A DNA stretch of 64,000 nucleotides from a virus, in the IMG/VR virus record IMGVR_UViG_3300027782_000054, positions 31,175-95,174 of that record. One strand, given 5' to 3'. The notes under the pieces were generated by a model. The model was not told the origin of the DNA and made no database searches. It saw only the letters and a list, made by a program, of their open reading frames with translations. The translations under genes and the position numbers were made by a program. Position 1 is the stretch's first letter, and the number at the start of each line of letters is the position of its first letter. Shown here piece after piece: positions 57,048 through 63,703 of the stretch.

Positions 57048-57403
57048 TGTCAATCGTTCATCGCACACCCAAGAAGAAGGAAGATCTTAAGGCATCTTCA
57101 AAGGTAGTCGCGCCAAAGCCTGCTACTGTATCATATAAAGAGGGAGATACAGTAGATAGAGTCAAGACCAGCCAAATATCTAAAAGAAAAATTTTGGCAC
57201 AAAAGACTATTGATGGTCAAGACTATATTCTAGAGAGTGTACCGACAGGCTTTGAGTTAAGGGGACATTCGTATCAGTATACAAATCAATACTATGTTGT
57301 ACGTTATTTAAAAAACAATAGATGGCATGGACATATCTTTAGGGGAGCCAAGTCAGAGACTGAGGCAAAGTTATGCTATAGTCATATGCCAATGGAAGGG
57401 TAA
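57047..57403 (+). CDS. hypothetical basic protein
   Basis: 118 residues. Lys-rich disordered N-terminus (HRTPKKKEDLKASSK), then a beta-rich domain (YILESVPTGFELRGHSYQY, YYVVRYLKNNRWHG). Might bind nucleic acid. Family not recognised. The promoter for the next gene lies in its 3' end. Confidence 0.65.
   Translation: MSIVHRTPKKKEDLKASSKVVAPKPATVSYKEGDTVDRVKTSQISKRKILAQKTIDGQDYILESVPTGFELRGHSYQYTNQYYVVRYLKNNRWHGHIFRGAKSETEAKLCYSHMPMEG
57374..57382 (+). promoter_or_regulatory. extended -10 promoter TGCTATAGT
   Basis: TG-C-TATAGT within the end of the preceding gene, about 25 bases before the methyltransferase ATG, which has a GGAAGG ribosome site. Confidence 0.45.
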
Positions 57404-57406
57404 TCA

Positions 57407-57967
57407 ATGTCGCAATTTGTTGAACAAGGACATCTAGGTGGATATATTCAAGGTGGAGATGAAGCAACTTGGTATCCTGAGCTATGGACTTGGCTTGTAG
57501 AAGAAAAGGGAGTCAAGACTGTCCTTGATGTAGGATGTGGGGAAGGTCTGACTGTAGACTATTTCAGTAACCTTGGCTGTGAAGCTATTGGCATTGAAGG
57601 AGTAGAGCAGGATCATCCTAGTATCATTCAGCAGGATTTTACTCTTGGTGAAGCAGACCTTGATAGACAAGGATATGACCTTGTCTGGTCATGTGAATTT
57701 GTAGAGCATGTTGAAGAGAAATATATGCACAATTTCCTTGATGCATTTAAAAGAGGCAAGATCGTTCTGATGACTCATGCTGCCCCTGGACAAGCAGGCT
57801 ACAATCATGTAAACTGCCAGGATCAGAGCTACTGGGTTGGAGTAATGGCAGGCATTGGCTATAAGTTAGATGAAGAACTGACCACTCTCACTAGAGGGAT
57901 GGCAGCATTCAATCAATCGCCATGGAACCATTATAAAAGATCTGGCCTAGCTTTTGTTAAACGATAA
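57407..57967 (+). CDS. SAM-dependent methyltransferase
   Basis: 186 residues. VLDVGCGEG is the SAM-binding glycine loop, followed by an acidic strand end (IGIEGVEQ) and a DLVWSCEFVEHVEE motif, typical of class I small-molecule methyltransferases of the Methyltransf_11/23 type. Not in the sugar cassette, so target unknown. Confidence 0.82.
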   Translation: MSQFVEQGHLGGYIQGGDEATWYPELWTWLVEEKGVKTVLDVGCGEGLTVDYFSNLGCEAIGIEGVEQDHPSIIQQDFTLGEADLDRQGYDLVWSCEFVEHVEEKYMHNFLDAFKRGKIVLMTHAAPGQAGYNHVNCQDQSYWVGVMAGIGYKLDEELTTLTRGMAAFNQSPWNHYKRSGLAFVKR

Positions 57968-57987
57968 AGTCAAACAAGAGGAATCAA

Positions 57988-58182
57988 ATGTATCCCTATG
58001 TTGGCCCTGGTATAGTGTATCCCTGGATGACAGGCATCACAGAAGAAGATCAAAAAGGCACAATCTTTAAAGGCACATTACATTCTGCTCAGGGTCATTC
58101 TTACACATGGCGAGCAAACCGTCGCTATGCTATGCTCAAGAAGCAGATCGACAAGATGAACGCAAAGCCCAAGAAGAAGTAA
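57988..58182 (+). CDS. small hypothetical protein
   Basis: 64 residues, Pro/Gly/Tyr N-terminus (MYPYVGPGIVYPW) and a basic C-terminal helix ending KPKKK. Family not recognised. GAGGAA upstream. Confidence 0.6.
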   Translation: MYPYVGPGIVYPWMTGITEEDQKGTIFKGTLHSAQGHSYTWRANRRYAMLKKQIDKMNAKPKKK

Positions 58183-58194
58183 AGGAGCTTTATA

Positions 58195-58491
58195 ATGTTC
58201 GCAATCACAAATAATAAAGGCTTCCATATCACTTTTGACAATGGATGGACTGTATCTGTACAGTTTGGTTGGGGCAACTACTGCGACCATCATGGCAAGC
58301 CTTATGATTTTGATAATTTGACTGGTTATTATGGAGATAGCTCTACTGCTGAAATTGCAGCATGGGATACAAACGATGTTTGGCATGAATTTGATCTTGA
58401 TATTGTCAAGGGCTACGTCAAGCCTAACGATGTGCTAGACTTCATGAACATGATCGCCGCCAAGGATACTGTCACTACAGAGGAGAACTAA
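58195..58491 (+). CDS. hypothetical protein
   Basis: 98 residues. FHITFDNGWTVSVQFGWGNYCDHHG opening and a STAEIAAWD segment resemble a small phage-borne family of unknown function. Acidic. Two bases from the next gene. Confidence 0.7.
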   Translation: MFAITNNKGFHITFDNGWTVSVQFGWGNYCDHHGKPYDFDNLTGYYGDSSTAEIAAWDTNDVWHEFDLDIVKGYVKPNDVLDFMNMIAAKDTVTTEEN

Positions 58492-58493
58492 TT

Positions 58494-58928
58494 ATGCTGC
58501 CAGCAGGTACATATTACATTGGTGATCTTTGTTATGTCATGGATAACGAGTGGGATGATGTTTGTAGTAAGATCATTGTAGACAATACTGTTGTAGAGGG
58601 TGAGTTTGTTCTAGATGATGGTAGAATTTTCGCCAACTTCTCTACTGCACATGGTGATGGTGTTTATGCTGATAATCAGGATAAAAACTACGCAGTAGAT
58701 TCTGGCAGTATTGGTTGTATCAAGATTGACGATATTCGCAATCCCAATAATGGGGATATCAAGAGGCTTGGTAATATTGTCACCTTTGATGCTCCCTTTA
58801 ATTGCCACAGCAATGGAAAGGTGATTACCTTCGGCAACAAGATTGCCATTGACACAGACCCGGCTGACGACTATGATGACTACGACCCCGATAGTGTCTA
58901 TGATGATGAGAGTGGACTGGAGTACTAA
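58494..58928 (+). CDS. hypothetical protein, YYIGDLCYV family
   Basis: 144 residues. LPAGTYYIGDLCYVM at the N-terminus is the mark of a family of unknown function seen in phages and bacteria. Beta-rich middle, very acidic C-terminus (DDYDDYDPDS). Follows the 58195 gene directly. Confidence 0.72.
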   Translation: MLPAGTYYIGDLCYVMDNEWDDVCSKIIVDNTVVEGEFVLDDGRIFANFSTAHGDGVYADNQDKNYAVDSGSIGCIKIDDIRNPNNGDIKRLGNIVTFDAPFNCHSNGKVITFGNKIAIDTDPADDYDDYDPDSVYDDESGLEY

Positions 58929-58929
58929 A

Positions 58930-59175
58930 GTGGATATTGATACAGGAAATCAGGTTATTGCCTCTTTTGATAACAAGCAGAGGGTTGTTCTGGCAATTGA
59001 TGCCCGTATAAATTCTGATGCTTCCTGCAATCAAGCTGATTCAGGATGGTGGGCATTTGACATTAGGACTGAGATCGACTACTTTGTAAGTGATGAGCTT
59101 ATCGTATATAAAAGCGATAACAATATGGAGACTTTCGATATAGCTTGTGGTACAGTAGTCGATGTGCTACTGTAA
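58930..59175 (+). CDS. hypothetical protein
   Basis: 81 residues from a GTG one base after the previous stop (TGGAG upstream); an ATG at 58909 would overlap the previous gene and is the alternative. Beta-rich, acidic: QRVVLAIDARINSD, GWWAFDIRTEIDYFV. Family not recognised. Confidence 0.55.
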   Translation: MDIDTGNQVIASFDNKQRVVLAIDARINSDASCNQADSGWWAFDIRTEIDYFVSDELIVYKSDNNMETFDIACGTVVDVLL

Positions 59176-59203
59176 AAGATGTGTTGCGATGAAGGAGGAA
59201 CGG

Positions 59204-59440
59204 ATGACCATTGAACAGATTAAAGGCCAGAAGCGCTCAGGAGCCGTTCATGGAGCGAGAAGCACCAAGGAGGTTGCTGCCTACCTTCCGTCCAACTACG
59301 AGGCCGTAGGTGAGGCTACAGGGGACGATGGTCGCCTTATCGTGTACATTACAGGAGTAGATCGCAACGGTTGGACTTTTGATGAGTATGTCACTCCCCG
59401 TCTTGCTAGTGGTATGATGTACGCAAAGGAGACTAAATGA
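59204..59440 (+). CDS. hypothetical protein
   Basis: 78 residues, start set by AAGGAGGAAC. Basic N-terminus (KGQKRSGAVHGARSTKE), then a beta-rich domain (RLIVYITGVDRNGWTFDEYV). ATGA overlap with the first of three tandem paralogs. Confidence 0.65.
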   Translation: MTIEQIKGQKRSGAVHGARSTKEVAAYLPSNYEAVGEATGDDGRLIVYITGVDRNGWTFDEYVTPRLASGMMYAKETK

Positions 59441-59802
59441 CTGTTGACGAAATATACAATCAGATCAAGGATCACTTCTCCAAGCCCGGTGCTGTCCTTG
59501 CCAAGTCAGCCCCAGATCATGGTGGAGTGTGCTACTATCGCATGGACAAAGATCCAGAGTCTGCTGCAAGGTGTGCTGTAGGCTGTCTGATCCCAGATGA
59601 TATGTATGATCCCAATTGGGAAGGCAATAGCGTCTACGATCTATTCACAGAATTTAATAATTTTGGCCCAATCCTTAATATTAAAAAAGATGATAAGTCT
59701 TTTAACTTCCTTAAAGAAGCTCAGTATGACCATGATGGTTCACACAGTGTAGACTACTTCTTGGATAAGCTAAAAGACTCATATAATCGGCACAAGGATT
59801 AA
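59437..59802 (+). CDS. tandem paralog A, phage hypothetical family
   Basis: 121 residues. Shares with the next two genes MT(V/I)DE(I/M)YNQ(I/M)K, a short Cys-Tyr-Arg strand, RCAVGCLIPDD and a C-terminal KDSYN helix. This family is widespread in phages and of unknown role. Copy A has the longest insert between strand and CAVGC. AAGGAG upstream; TGGTATGAT just before the start may be a promoter. Confidence 0.75.
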   Translation: MTVDEIYNQIKDHFSKPGAVLAKSAPDHGGVCYYRMDKDPESAARCAVGCLIPDDMYDPNWEGNSVYDLFTEFNNFGPILNIKKDDKSFNFLKEAQYDHDGSHSVDYFLDKLKDSYNRHKD

Positions 59803-59806
59803 CTAA

Positions 59807-60184
59807 ATGACTATCGATGAAATATACAATCAGATCAAAGAATATTTCTCTCGTCCAGATGCTGTTTTTGCCATGAAAGACAGGGGCAAAGATGGTAACT
59901 GTGTATATCGCCTTGACAATGACCCCTCTTCTCCTGTAAGATGCGTTGTAGGTTGCTTGATCCCAGATGATCTGTATAATTCTGCTTGGGAGAGGGCTGG
60001 AGTGGACGCTCTGATCAAGCATCGCCCTGATTTTGGCGCAGCCATTGGTGTTACTCAGGATAGTGAGGCTCACAAATTCCTTGCAGTAGTCCAACCGATT
60101 CATGATCGTCTTGCCCATGATGAAGCTTCTACTGTAAAAGATTTCCTTAATAGACTAGAGGAGGTATATAATGACTATCGATGA
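59807..60184 (+). CDS. tandem paralog B, phage hypothetical family
   Basis: 125 residues, same family as its neighbours, with RCVVGCLIPDDLY, FSRPDAVFAMKD and a HDRLAHDEAS C-terminal region. Five bases after copy A and overlapping copy C by 14 bases. AAATGA-type start without a strong Shine-Dalgarno suggests coupling to copy A. Confidence 0.75.
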   Translation: MTIDEIYNQIKEYFSRPDAVFAMKDRGKDGNCVYRLDNDPSSPVRCVVGCLIPDDLYNSAWERAGVDALIKHRPDFGAAIGVTQDSEAHKFLAVVQPIHDRLAHDEASTVKDFLNRLEEVYNDYR

Positions 60185-60524
60185 AATGTATAATCAGATG
60201 AAGGATCACTTCTCCAAGCCAGATGCTGTCCTTGGCAAAACTGGCATTAACTGCCTTTATCGCCTTGACAGCGATCCTCTCTCACCTGTAAGATGTGCCG
60301 TAGGTTGTCTCATTCCTGACGACAAGTACAACCCTGTCTGGGAAGGTCTTGGCATCAGGGACGCAATGAAAGAATCTAATATGGCTGACGTACTTGGCAT
60401 TTCTGTTGGAGATAGTAACTCTGTCGGCTTCCTTCTGGCTGCTCAAAGAGAGCATGACGACTCAACCAGCACAACCAGTTTTCTTGAGGGTCTTGAGGAT
60501 GTCTATAATAGCTGGCGGGATTAA
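60171..60524 (+). CDS. tandem paralog C, phage hypothetical family
   Basis: 117 residues, shortest copy: DHFSKPDAVLGKTG, RCAVGCLIPDDKY and EHDDSTSTTSFLEGLEDVYN. GAGGAGG lies upstream of its ATG inside copy B. Last gene before a long non-coding stretch. The three copies are clearly diverged, so the duplication is not recent. Confidence 0.75.
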   Translation: MTIDEMYNQMKDHFSKPDAVLGKTGINCLYRLDSDPLSPVRCAVGCLIPDDKYNPVWEGLGIRDAMKESNMADVLGISVGDSNSVGFLLAAQREHDDSTSTTSFLEGLEDVYNSWRD

Positions 60525-60568
60525 GAGGACACTTCACTTTACACAAAATGAAAAAACGCCATGAGAAC

Positions 60569-60597
60569 TTGCCCTAGAGGGCATCTTGTGGTATGAT
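60569..60597 (+). promoter_or_regulatory. promoter TTGCCC-N17-TATGAT with palindrome in spacer
   Basis: Extended -10 (TGGTATGAT). The palindrome GCCCTAGAGGGC at 60571-60582 overlaps the -35 and spacer and could be an operator. No ORF follows, so it may make a small RNA or prime replication. Confidence 0.5.
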
Positions 60598-60890
60598 TGA
60601 GGATAGTTTGGTAGTATGTGGTAGTGTCCGAGACAAGCAATTAAAAAAGCAATCCAAAACAATCAAAAATATATATAAAGAACATGACTCAAATACGCAT
60701 GAATAAAAGAAAATCGCCACACATTCTTCAGCTAACACTATAGACAGAGAATAATACAGACAATCATCCAGACATTCGGCAGAACATAAAGATCTTTTTC
60801 TTAAGACCTTTTATCTTAAGGGGAATCTTTAGAGAGATTATCTTAAGAGGGAATTTCTAAAGAGATTCTTTAAAGAGATATAAAAGATAT

Positions 60891-60970
60891 TCAAAACATA
60901 GTCAAAACAACTCAAAACATAATCAAAACAACTCAAAACAACTCAAAACATAGTCAAAACATACAAAAAC
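60891..60970 (+). repeat. helically phased A-tract repeat (TCAAAAC)
   Basis: TCAAAAC begins at 60891, 60902, 60912, 60923, 60933, 60943 and 60954, with a related ACAAAAAC at 60963. The mean interval is 10.5 bases, one DNA turn. In-phase A4 tracts give intrinsic bending. Confidence 0.85.
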
Positions 60971-61016
60971 TAGCCCACTTTTTTCCATTCTCAAATCTCA
61001 AACTAAAAGATAAATC

Positions 61017-61208
61017 ATGAATATATCACGCAAACAAGCCAAATTATTCCTATTTAGTATAGTATTATCTCTATACGGGATATATATCGCCTTTTCTTTA
61101 AGGCATCATATTGCAAGATGGGACCAAATAGTCTTTGCCCCTCTCCTTGTTGCCTATATAGGCATCATGATATACTTAGCCGTGTCTATTAACAGGCGTA
61201 AAGGATAA
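61017..61208 (+). CDS. small two-span membrane protein
   Basis: 63 residues. Basic start (NISRKQAK), span FLFSIVLSLYGIYIAF, loop SLRHHIARW, span VFAPLLVAYIGIMIYLAV and basic end NRRKG. Isolated between non-coding stretches, without an obvious Shine-Dalgarno. Function unknown. Confidence 0.6.
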   Translation: MNISRKQAKLFLFSIVLSLYGIYIAFSLRHHIARWDQIVFAPLLVAYIGIMIYLAVSINRRKG

Positions 61209-61240
61209 TCTCTAAAGGGATTCTCTAAAGGCATTTAATC

Positions 61241-61290
61241 GCCCCCAAAGGACACTTGACGATTTTTCCTATAAGGAAAACTCAGGGGGC
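61241..61290 (+). other. nested hairpin
   Basis: Outer GCCCCC...GGGGGC arms enclose an inner TTTTCCT-ATA-AGGAAAA stem. Follows the membrane protein by ~30 bases; may be an RNA 3' structure. A copy of GGACACTTG lies inside. Confidence 0.5.
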
Positions 61291-61346
61291 AGATAACCTT
61301 TCCAAGCCAAATCAGGTTTTCGTATTAATTCATCAGATTGGACACT

Positions 61347-61370
61347 TGCCTTTTTCTTAAGGCAGTTTTT
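61347..61370 (+). terminator. terminator-like hairpin
   Basis: TGCCTT / AAGGCA six-base stem, then G and five T residues. Follows a second GGACACTTG copy. Confidence 0.5.
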
Positions 61371-61416
61371 GCTTTAAACAAGCCAAATTCATCTAAATCT
61401 GATAAAAAACTCCCCA

Positions 61417-61445
61417 TTGACATCACCCAGCATCAATGCTACGAT
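61417..61445 (+). promoter_or_regulatory. tRNA promoter TTGACA-N17-TACGAT
   Basis: Places transcription start a few bases before tRNA-Asn. Confidence 0.75.
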
Positions 61446-61455
61446 GATATATTAT

Positions 61456-61527
61456 TCCCCTGTAGCTCAATGGTAGAGCATTCGACTGTTAATCGAAGGG
61501 TTGCTGGTTCAAATCCAGCTGGGGGAG
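61456..61527 (+). tRNA. tRNA-Asn (GUU)
   Basis: Full cloverleaf: acceptor TCCCCTG/TGGGGGA (with G-T and T-G wobbles), D-stem GCTC/GAGC, anticodon stem TTCGA/TCGAA with loop CTGTTAA, T-stem GCTGG/CCAGC. Discriminator G, as expected for Asn. CCA not encoded. One base separates it from the next tRNA. Confidence 0.95.
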
Positions 61528-61528
61528 C

Positions 61529-61601
61529 TGGCCCGTAGCTCAATGGTTAGAGCAATCGACTCATAATCGATGGGTTCTCAGTTCGACTCTGAGCGGGCCA
61601 A
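61529..61601 (+). tRNA. tRNA-Met (CAU), elongator or Ile2 type
   Basis: Acceptor TGGCCCG/CGGGCCA, D-stem GCTC/GAGC, anticodon stem ATCGA/TCGAT with loop CTCATAA, T-stem CTCAG/CTGAG. Lacks the initiator features (three G-C pairs in the anticodon stem, unpaired base 1). A lysidine-modified Ile tRNA cannot be excluded. CCA not encoded. Confidence 0.93.
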
Positions 61602-61745
61602 CCTCATATGAAGATCCTTCAGCATGTTTTCTAGTATAGAGATCTGCCTTTTAGTTTGATCTTTATTGGCAGAGTAAGCTAGTTCTGACTTTCTCTTGGA
61701 GAGGTTTTGTTCCACGATCCTGATTTTGGTGAGGTTCATGTCCAT
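61578..61745 (-). CDS. possible small coiled-coil protein, minus strand
   Basis: 55 residues, MDMNLTKIRIVEQNLSKRKSE..., a Lys/Leu/Glu-type helix. An extended -10 (TGATATAGT) lies six bases before its ATG with TTGCGG 16 bases further up, the leaderless layout seen elsewhere. The last third runs antisense through tRNA-Met, which lowers confidence. Confidence 0.4.
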   Translation of the reverse strand: MDMNLTKIRIVEQNLSKRKSELAYSANKDQTKRQISILENMLKDLHMRLARSESN

Positions 61746-61751
61746 GCCCCA

Positions 61752-61760
61752 ACTATATCA
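61752..61760 (-). promoter_or_regulatory. minus-strand promoter TTGCGG-N16-TATAGT
   Basis: Extended -10 TGATATAGT read on the - strand; the same hexamer pair occurs at 62642-62670 on the + strand. Confidence 0.45.
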
Positions 61761-61823
61761 GCATCGAACTAATCCGCAACTAAATCTCGTAATAGATATC
61801 CCAGGTTCCATTAGCAGGTCTAC

Positions 61824-61852
61824 TTGACAAGCGTCTGGGCTGTCTGTAAGAT
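61824..61852 (+). promoter_or_regulatory. promoter TTGACA-N17-TAAGAT
   Basis: Good match with ideal spacing. It is followed by a perfect AAGGAGGTG ribosome-site-like sequence that leads only to a four-codon frame. Confidence 0.65.
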
Positions 61853-61858
61853 AGGTAG

Positions 61859-62250
61859 GGCAAGGAGGTGAAGTGATGAGCCTCTGAGCCAACTACATGG
61901 CACTTGACAGCAATGCGAGTCTCATGTAGAGTAGTGAGTGTTGAAGTTGTGAGCGGGGATTTCAAGAGGCCCGTCATTGCATGGATGCGATGGTTATAGA
62001 GGCAGATGCCTACTAAACGGAACACAACTGTATCACAAAGGTCTAAATCTGTATCGGCAATCACACGATGCATCCTACTTCATGTTCCTCTTACCACACT
62101 CATACGTTGTCCTAGGCCACCTCGTCCCTGAGTCTCGTAACGAACCCCTGAGTAGCGACCCGTCAATGTTGCGCGTATCATTTAGATGAGGTGTTTCCCT
62201 AAAGGAACTACCAATGAGGGGCCAGGGCTGATCCCCCTGGCTCCTTCCTT
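61859..62250 (+). ncRNA. candidate structured non-coding RNA
   Basis: About 390 bases bounded by the promoter at 61824, a second promoter-like pair inside (TTGACA 61904, TAGAGT 61927) and a strong terminator at 62218. No frame in it looks like a phage gene; the longest ones have odd composition and no usable ribosome site. I see no tmRNA, RNase P or tRNA signatures. It could instead be an untranslated or decayed segment. Confidence 0.35.
62218..62250 (+). terminator. intrinsic terminator
   Basis: Ten-base stem GGGGCCAGGG with CCCTGGCTCC (one G-T pair), seven-base loop and TTCCTTTTT tail. Confidence 0.85.
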
Positions 62251-62290
62251 TTTCATACTATCTTCATACCTAGCGTTTACAATATTTGCA

Positions 62291-62318
62291 TTGACGACTA
62301 TTGCGTATCTGATATAGT
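62291..62318 (+). promoter_or_regulatory. promoter TTGACG-N16-TATAGT with extended TGA
   Basis: Followed by a ~40-base leader and GAGGAG before the ATG at 62362. Confidence 0.7.
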
Positions 62319-62361
62319 GCTGTCATCGGGGCGAAATGATCGCTCCCCATAGAGGAGTCAT

Positions 62362-62655
62362 ATGCAGATCGCTACTTGGTACAATCTTGTTCAGAAGAAG
62401 CATGAGGCCATCGTCATCGGTCGTGGACGCCCCGTTCGTCAGGATGCACCCATCTCTGAGCGCGAGAAGTCTACCCGTGAGTTCTTCACCGGAACCAGCA
62501 AGGACGAGGCTCTCATGGCACTCGCCAACAACCACGGCATGAGCCTTGAGGATGTCAAGGCAGCTATCGCCAAGGACACCAAGGTCGTCTACAAGGGCAA
62601 GCGCGAGCATCCCAAGGGTTGGAGCCACAAGGCTGCAGAGGTTGCGGAGGTCTAG
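62362..62655 (+). CDS. GC-rich basic hypothetical protein
   Basis: 97 residues, GAGGAG upstream. IVIGRGRPVR contains an AT-hook-like GRP core; the C-terminus is Lys-rich (KVVYKGKREHPKGWSHKA). A line counted at 62401 gives 62% GC, far above the phage background. Probably DNA-associated and recently acquired. Family not recognised. Confidence 0.7.
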   Translation: MQIATWYNLVQKKHEAIVIGRGRPVRQDAPISEREKSTREFFTGTSKDEALMALANNHGMSLEDVKAAIAKDTKVVYKGKREHPKGWSHKAAEVAEV

Positions 62656-62670
62656 ACCCTCTGCTATAGT
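62642..62670 (+). promoter_or_regulatory. promoter TTGCGG-N17-TATAGT with extended TGC
   Basis: Overlaps the end of the preceding gene. The predicted start lies in the left arm of the next hairpin. Confidence 0.6.
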
Positions 62671-62671
62671 T

Positions 62672-62697
62672 GGGGAGTGGGCTTAGACCCACTCCCC
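62672..62697 (+). terminator. ten-base hairpin at terminator or 5' end of next transcript
   Basis: GGGGAGTGGG with CCCACTCCCC, six-base loop, then TCTTTCCCC. It could end the upstream gene, or form a stable 5' stem on the transcript from the promoter at 62642. Confidence 0.75.
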
Positions 62698-62717
62698 TCT
62701 TTCCCCAAAGGAGAATC

Positions 62718-63179
62718 ATGAGCGATACTTTTGATAAGCAGGCAGCATTCGATGGTATGACCAAGCGCGGCATCAACCGTATTGAGATTCACTTCTCTGG
62801 CGGTAATGACGAGGGTGGCATCGACTACATGCAGGCTACTGATCTTGAAGGCAACATTATCGACATTCCAGATGCTCCCTGGGTTTGTAGTTGCTATGAG
62901 AATCAGACCGTCACTCAGGGTGTCTGGCTTCCTAATCAGGCCGTGGACGCGGAGTTCCAGAATCAGAAGTTCGTTCCTCTGTCTGATCTTGATGCAGAGG
63001 TACTTGATAATATCAACTTCCGTAGTAGCTTTGAGAACATCGTCTATGGCAAGTATTACACTTTCGCTGGTGACTACTATGTTGAGGGTACCGCCATCCT
63101 TGACGTTTCCGAAAATCTTGCTAAGATCACTGCACAGGAGAGTGTTCAGGAGTGGTCTGACATTGAGGAGAGCTTCTAG
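62718..63179 (+). CDS. hypothetical acidic protein
   Basis: 153 residues from the ATG with AAAGGAG upstream. Beta-rich and acidic: GINRIEIHFSGGNDEGGIDYM, then a C-terminal YTFAGDYYVEGTAILDVSE. Similar single-domain proteins of unknown role occur in phages. Its TAG shares a base with the next GTG start. Confidence 0.72.
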   Translation: MSDTFDKQAAFDGMTKRGINRIEIHFSGGNDEGGIDYMQATDLEGNIIDIPDAPWVCSCYENQTVTQGVWLPNQAVDAEFQNQKFVPLSDLDAEVLDNINFRSSFENIVYGKYYTFAGDYYVEGTAILDVSENLAKITAQESVQEWSDIEESF

Positions 63180-63541
63180 TGTCTAATCCGTATCATCATG
63201 CTGTCTCTAGTGCGAAGAGGTATGGTGGAGAGCCTGAGGACTATCAGGCTCTCCATGACTGGTTCGATGCGTCTAAAGAGATGTATGCAGACTTCAGGCA
63301 CCGCGCACTACGTCATCATGCTCAGGGCATCTTTGAGTCAGAGCGCGTGTTTGGTCATACCATCCTCAATAGTGCAGGAAAGCACATCCCTACTCGTTTG
63401 ATTGGGGAGCAGCATTGTATAGAGGATTGTGGTTTCATTCCATCCATTCAGGATTGGTTTAGCAACATTGAGCCTCAGAGGTGGATGAACAGTCCTCGCA
63501 AGCTGAGTAGAGAGCTTGACAGACAGACAGAAGTAGTGTAG
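63179..63541 (+). CDS. DUF6915-like protein
   Basis: 120 residues from GTG. NPYHHAVSSAKRYGG, DWFDASKEMYADFRHRALRHHAQGIF, IPTRLIGEQHCIEDCG and a late PQRWM match the DUF6915 layout along its length. Rich in conserved His, suggesting a metal or nucleic-acid site; function unknown. Confidence 0.78.
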   Translation: MSNPYHHAVSSAKRYGGEPEDYQALHDWFDASKEMYADFRHRALRHHAQGIFESERVFGHTILNSAGKHIPTRLIGEQHCIEDCGFIPSIQDWFSNIEPQRWMNSPRKLSRELDRQTEVV

Positions 63542-63544
63542 GAT
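63516..63544 (+). promoter_or_regulatory. tRNA promoter TTGACA-N17-TAGGAT
   Basis: Overlaps the end of the DUF6915-like gene and starts transcription just before tRNA-Glu. Confidence 0.75.
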
Positions 63545-63554
63545 GCATGCATAA

Positions 63555-63626
63555 GCTCCTATCGTCTAGCGGCTAGGACACAGCCCTTTCAAGGCTGGAA
63601 GAAGAGTTCGATTCTCTTTAGGAGTA
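63555..63626 (+). tRNA. tRNA-Glu (UUC)
   Basis: Acceptor GCTCCTA/TAGGAGT (first pair G-T), anticodon stem CAGCC/GGCTG with loop CTTTCAA, T-stem AAGAG/CTCTT. Discriminator A. CCA not encoded. Three bases before tRNA-Lys. Confidence 0.93.
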
Positions 63627-63629
63627 TTT

Positions 63630-63701
63630 GGGGCTATAGCTCAACGGTAGAGCAAGGGACTTTTAATCCCGAGGTTGAAGGTTCAAATCCTTCTGGCCCC
63701 A
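63630..63701 (+). tRNA. tRNA-Lys (UUU)
   Basis: Acceptor GGGGCTA/TGGCCCC, D-stem GCTC/GAGC, anticodon loop CTTTTAA on stem GGGA/TCCC (outer pair A-G mismatched), T-stem GAAGG/CCTTC. CCA not encoded. Confidence 0.93.
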
Positions 63702-63703
63702 TC

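Larger units (their letters stand above)
60525..61016 (+). other. 492-base non-coding region
   Basis: No convincing reading frame on either strand. Contains a promoter (60569-60597) with nothing coding after it, a GCCCTAGAGGGC palindrome, TCTTAAG and AGAGATT repeats at ~60790-60880, and seven phased TCAAAAC repeats at 60891-60960. Candidate origin or regulatory region. Confidence 0.75.

Noticed and set aside
61780-62073. 97-codon frame on the - strand
   Set aside because: Unusual composition for this phage, no usable ribosome site or leaderless promoter, and it opposes two good + strand promoters. Kept only as an alternative to the ncRNA idea.
61977-62189. 70-codon frame on the + strand
   Set aside because: No ribosome site, Cys/Tyr/Ser/Leu-rich random-looking composition, lies inside the candidate ncRNA.
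61859-62250. tmRNA or RNase P RNA
   Set aside because: No tRNA-like T-arm at the 3' end, no tag frame, no RNase P conserved core.
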